In this document: positions 61,001-64,000 of the stretch, in pieces | How positions within the stretch are numbered: the first letter of the stretch is position 1 | Layout: each line of letters begins with the position of its first letter | Assembly: GCF_963678975.1 (NCBI RefSeq) | Contig: NC_089278.1 | Span: 15,481,959-15,545,958, forward strand | Length of the DNA: 64,000 nucleotides | Source of the DNA: Dysidea avara | Taxonomy: Eukaryota; Porifera; Demospongiae; Dictyoceratida; Dysideidae | Direction: 5' to 3' | Made by a program: the position numbers and the translations under genes | The notes under the pieces: generated by a model | The model's database searches: none | What the model was told of the DNA's origin: nothing | Seen by the model: the letters and a program-made list of their open reading frames with translations, nothing else

Positions 61001-63706
61001 TGCTATGCTGTACTGTAAGGTAATTGGAAGTACTATACGTGTAGTTCTGTGCTTTAGTTAGGCTGAGAAACTAGGTAACTACTCGTGTCATGCATTTTCA
61101 ATAACATCTGTAAAATGTACGTAGCTACATGTAGATGTGATCGTCCAAAGGTTGCATGAGAGTAATGTAGTTCGAGCTGGTCAGCTAGTTGGTTCAACTC
61201 CAGATTATTGGTCCGGCTCGGGCCTGACCAGCCGGACCGTCTCCTCCGGCCTTGAGTAGTACTGGTCAGTAGGATCCCCCCCCAAATGATGCGCACTGCC
61301 AAAAATACTGTGTTAAAAACATCATACATGACAAAAAAATCACTTGTACAGAATAGTCTTAGTACATCTATCTATTAAAAAACAAGAAAACACTCACAGA
61401 CAGCTGGACACCGAATATTTAAAAAATGCCAAAACCCAAATTTTGGTCTGCCTACTTGCCTCCAAACAAAGCAGTGCATGGCCACCATTTTACACAATAA
61501 CAAACTCACTGGTGGCATCATGTGCCTTTTCTGGTTCCAATGGATATGTGCCTTCTGTGGTTTACCTTTCCTTTTATCTTCAATTACATGGTTGTGTTCT
61601 TCTTCATGCAAGGAAACCATACAAGACATATATTTTCTGAATCAACACTTTTCTTAGAGGAGTGTATTTAGAAGCCGCAAAACTATTTGAAGTGTTTTAG
61701 TGACTGTGCAGTAAGTGGAGTTATAAAACAATCACATGGACCGACACACATGCTAAACAATCAATACATGCTGCCTTGCTCTTAACGACCAGAACATGCC
61801 ATGACCACACTCCTCTGCGATCTAGCTGCAGTTTTGCTGTAGAAAACTAGACATGGCAAACCACGCCCCTTAATATATTTCATAACTTGCTCAAGACAAT
61901 CAAGGAGATTGAGATACTCTAATAAAGCAGTCACAGCCATACGTGTGTGTAACATACTAGAGCAAAGTAAACAAACTAGTACAATTAAAAATGAAAAGAA
62001 GTAGGGTTCTACTTCTAGTGATAAAAAGTAGTGAAACAAGATATACGAATGAAGGTTGCTATTACAACATAGCTACACTGTATGTGGGAAATCCCTACTT
62101 TGGCATTGAACAGGTAGTAGTAACATGCCAATGCAGGGATTTTCCAGCATACTGCAGCCATGTTGCAGTAGCTACCATCATTCATATTTTGTTCCACTAC
62201 ATTTCATTGCTGGAACCCTACATGTTGCATGATCACATAGTAGCATACAGAATGTCCTTCATTTCAGAAGTCTGATACACCATTAAACTGTGAGGTAGCC
62301 TGCAAAAGCATGAAGGGCACTTGAGGGATTCAAGGACAACTTAGCGGTGAAGTACCTCCTCCCTGACAAGCTCACAAAATATGCTGTCAGTGGAGTCCCA
62401 CAAAGATGTAGTTAGTAGTATCTCTACCTACCTCAAGATGGAGTTGCAGGTGGGCTGCTTGAATGCAAAGAGTTGAAGGTGAATATTAGCCCCTTCAGGG
62501 TAATCCCCAAAAGGGTAGGCCCAAATGTGGGTGGATACAGAGACAAAAGTGTAAATGACAAGATCCCCAAGGTATGGTGCAGCCTTTCAGTATAAGACGT
62601 AGTGGAGCAGATACCAGAGTAAAGCCCCAGCATCCTAAATGGATATCCATCAAGTCTACCGTAAGTTCCCCTCCCCACAACATGACACTAACACACTTCA
62701 TCGTGCACACATTACCCCCCCTCCCCATGATATAACACACTACTTACCAAATTCTTGTGGTAGGTACGTGAACTGGCGAGGGTCACTCATTTCCCGATCA
62801 GACGGACGCCTCAAGGCCACATTAACCACAACTTGCCGCTCAATAACTCTGTTGAAGTATGCTGGAGTGCGAAACACTATTGCATATTGGTGGTGTACAT
62901 CATGAGGTCCAAACTCTGCCTTAGCCTCCCACCGGTCGTAATTGTTTACTGTAGTATGCAGTGATGAAGCCATACAACTCATACAAGAGTGAGGCTCACC
63001 TGATCCTTCTACTTTCATTGGCACATCTTCATAAAACACCACCTCAACATCATCTGGATAATAATAACATTGTCATAAGTGACATGTAATGTATTATATG
63101 ACAAATTTTGATCAAGACTGTAGTGCGGCCCACGAAGTCAGCACACAACACCGTAAGTATTACAGTGTAATAATGACATCATGGTTCAAGCTAGCCACTC
63201 ACTTTTCTGAACTTTATCACACAATAGAAATACTTCATCTCCTCCATTAACACTACCACTGTGCCTATCCAGTCTGCTGATCTTTAGTGTGGCTGCTGAA
63301 GGTGCCTCTGTAGTCATGATGGTGTATGCTACACTGTATTCTAACAACTTGACTACTCACTGCTATCGTACACCTTCTGAGAGAAGACAGGCTCCAGTGG
63401 AATAGTAAAACGACCATTTTCATCTGGCAAGAAGGCCTGAAAGCATAATCTGACAACACTAAGATTCATATTCTTGCCGATACGATCTGCTTCACTTCGG
63501 ATCATTTCCTGGTCATCTAACAACACCAAACAACAATCCTTTTATACATTCTGTAGTGATCAATACCTTCAGTAAGTTGTGGCTGCTCCCCAGTTACTGC
63601 TGACTCGCTGCGTTTTTCTTGCAGTAAGAGTTGTTGAGTGAATCGATCAACTAAAACATCTACAACCTTCTTACGTGTCACGTGTAGTATACCAAGATTT
63701 GGAAAC
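55021..63706 (-). CDS. NFKB: NF-kappa-B (p105/p100 class), 5' end outside the window
   Basis: Nineteen phase-compatible exons give 877 residues; the N-terminal part of the Rel homology domain lies beyond base 64000. Seen in order: Rel domain from [14 protein letters not shown] (63706) through [56 protein letters not shown] to QFTYLPQEF (62748); then one exon (58480-58959) with the nuclear localisation signal KRRKK and a long Gly-rich region; then six to seven ankyrin repeats (58237-57081; for example [19 protein letters not shown]); a Death domain (56497-55194; [12 protein letters not shown], then [15 protein letters not shown]); and a last exon with DSGISS. Known role: the Rel part binds DNA as a dimer, the ankyrin part holds it in the cytosol, and IKK triggers processing or decay. 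The domain order matches vertebrate p105. The final exon depends on a 45-bp intron (55149-55193); without it the protein stops at 55189. Confidence 0.96.
55800..56291. repeat. hAT-like element, copy 2, with 8-bp duplication TATACAAC
   Basis: It has the same ends and inside as copy 1 at 50711, with scattered differences. TATACAAC flanks both sides (55792-55799 and 56292-56299). It sits in the NF-kappa-B intron between the two Death-domain exons, 33 bp from the splice donor of the upstream exon. Confidence 0.93.
56551..56590. repeat. (GT)n microsatellite
   Basis: A TG-rich run lies in an NF-kappa-B intron. Confidence 0.85.
60555..60836 (-). other. Orphan open frame inside the NF-kappa-B intron
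   Basis: On the minus strand about 93 codons read [20 protein letters not shown], then [14 protein letters not shown], then [14 protein letters not shown] and [14 protein letters not shown], ending at a stop. The composition is protein-like and CpG-richer than the intron around it. No ATG opens the frame, so it would be the last exon of something spliced, perhaps a nested gene or an alternative NF-kappa-B exon. No family is recognised. Confidence 0.35.
61262..61470. repeat. Interspersed repeat shared with 39430-39740
   Basis: This is the second copy of the repeat described at 39430, in the same orientation, and it ends in a TTTTGGTCTGCCT word. Confidence 0.5.
62047..62184. repeat. Fold-back element in the NF-kappa-B intron
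   Basis: GAATGAAGGTTGCTATTACA at the left pairs with its near reverse complement at the right, with arms of about 60 bp sharing AAATCCCT and TTGGCAT words. The loop is short. It is an old, imperfect copy. Confidence 0.65.
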
Positions 63707-64000
63707 CTGAGTGACATTACATCATTAATAACAACGTGTAGTAATGTTGTATCTGAAAGGATTAATCAGCACTTTTTATTGTAATGGCCTTGAATATGAA
63801 ATTTCTAATTTTCTCCCTACACCAGTTTGCCTTTTTGTAACAATTCATCACTAGTTAACTTCTATAACACCACATCAAAGGAGAGAATGGCACCAGATGC
63901 ATGGGGCTATGAATTGCACCAAGACAGGGGCTTGAGCTCCTAATACATACCTAAATACTGGAAAGAAGTAAATGTTTTATGTAGATCTTACAACACTACA
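63707..64000. other. NF-kappa-B intron running off the window
   Basis: No further Rel-domain exon is recognised before the window edge. The exons for the N-terminal DNA-binding part must lie to the right. Confidence 0.6.

Larger units (their letters stand above)
58960..62747. other. NF-kappa-B 3.8-kb intron between Rel domain and Gly-rich exon
   Basis: This is the largest intron seen in the gene. It contains tandem GGGGGGTCTGGGGG words (about 60080 and 60308) followed by GGAAATTTTTG or GAATTTTTGCAATTTA, the repeat at 61262-61470, a GC-rich inverted repeat near 61212-61240, a dispersed motif copy at 61909, a fold-back element (62047-62184) and an orphan open frame (60555-60836). Confidence 0.6.

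Noticed and set aside
61212-61240. tRNA gene or structured RNA at the GC-rich CCGGCTC...AGCCGG inverted repeat
   Set aside because: No cloverleaf or pol III boxes fit; it is a simple short inverted repeat.

Overview
The window is nuclear DNA of an early-branching animal, most likely a demosponge. This rests on three observations: every well-read gene is a metazoan signalling or trafficking gene, the genes are cut into many small exons, and several introns are only 45-52 bp long. The surroundings are AT-rich and full of short inverted-repeat DNA transposons. The species cannot be fixed from the sequence alone. All exon chains below were built by hand from splice sites and reading phase; no alignment or transcript data were available.

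Layout from left to right. A few terminal codons of one gene lie at the left edge. Next is a two-exon CARD plus Death-domain adaptor (1577-5376, +). Tail to tail with it is a complete IKK kinase gene of 22 exons (18710-6322, -); its second intron is 8.4 kb and holds a decayed BEL/Pao element. Head to head with IKK, across a 175-bp shared promoter, is a complete epsin gene (18886-26483, +) whose introns carry several fold-back and terminal-inverted-repeat elements. The stretch 26.5-40 kb is repeat-rich. It holds a one-exon stand-alone CARD protein (30021-30314, +), a possible small unknown gene (36315-34566, -) and many MITE-, SINE- and hAT-like elements. At 44734-40047 (-) lies a type I membrane protein with ephrin-receptor/TNFR-like cysteine-rich repeats and a short tail. 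After two LINE fragments and a hAT-like element comes a ZCCHC24 homologue (52011-53211, +). The right end is an NF-kappa-B gene of the p105/p100 class (63706-55021, -), cut at its 5' end by the window edge. It carries the Rel homology domain, a nuclear localisation signal, a glycine-rich region, ankyrin repeats, a Death domain and a last exon with a DSGISS phosphodegron-like motif.

How the genes could work together (inference). The window puts the kinase IKK, its expected substrate NF-kappa-B, two CARD/Death adaptor-type proteins and a cysteine-rich surface receptor within 64 kb. This could be a genomic cluster of NF-kappa-B pathway genes. IKK, NF-kappa-B and ZCCHC24 also have relatives on human chromosome 10q (CHUK, NFKB2, ZCCHC24), so part of the linkage may be ancient. 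The IKK protein appears to end before the NEMO-binding segment known from vertebrates.
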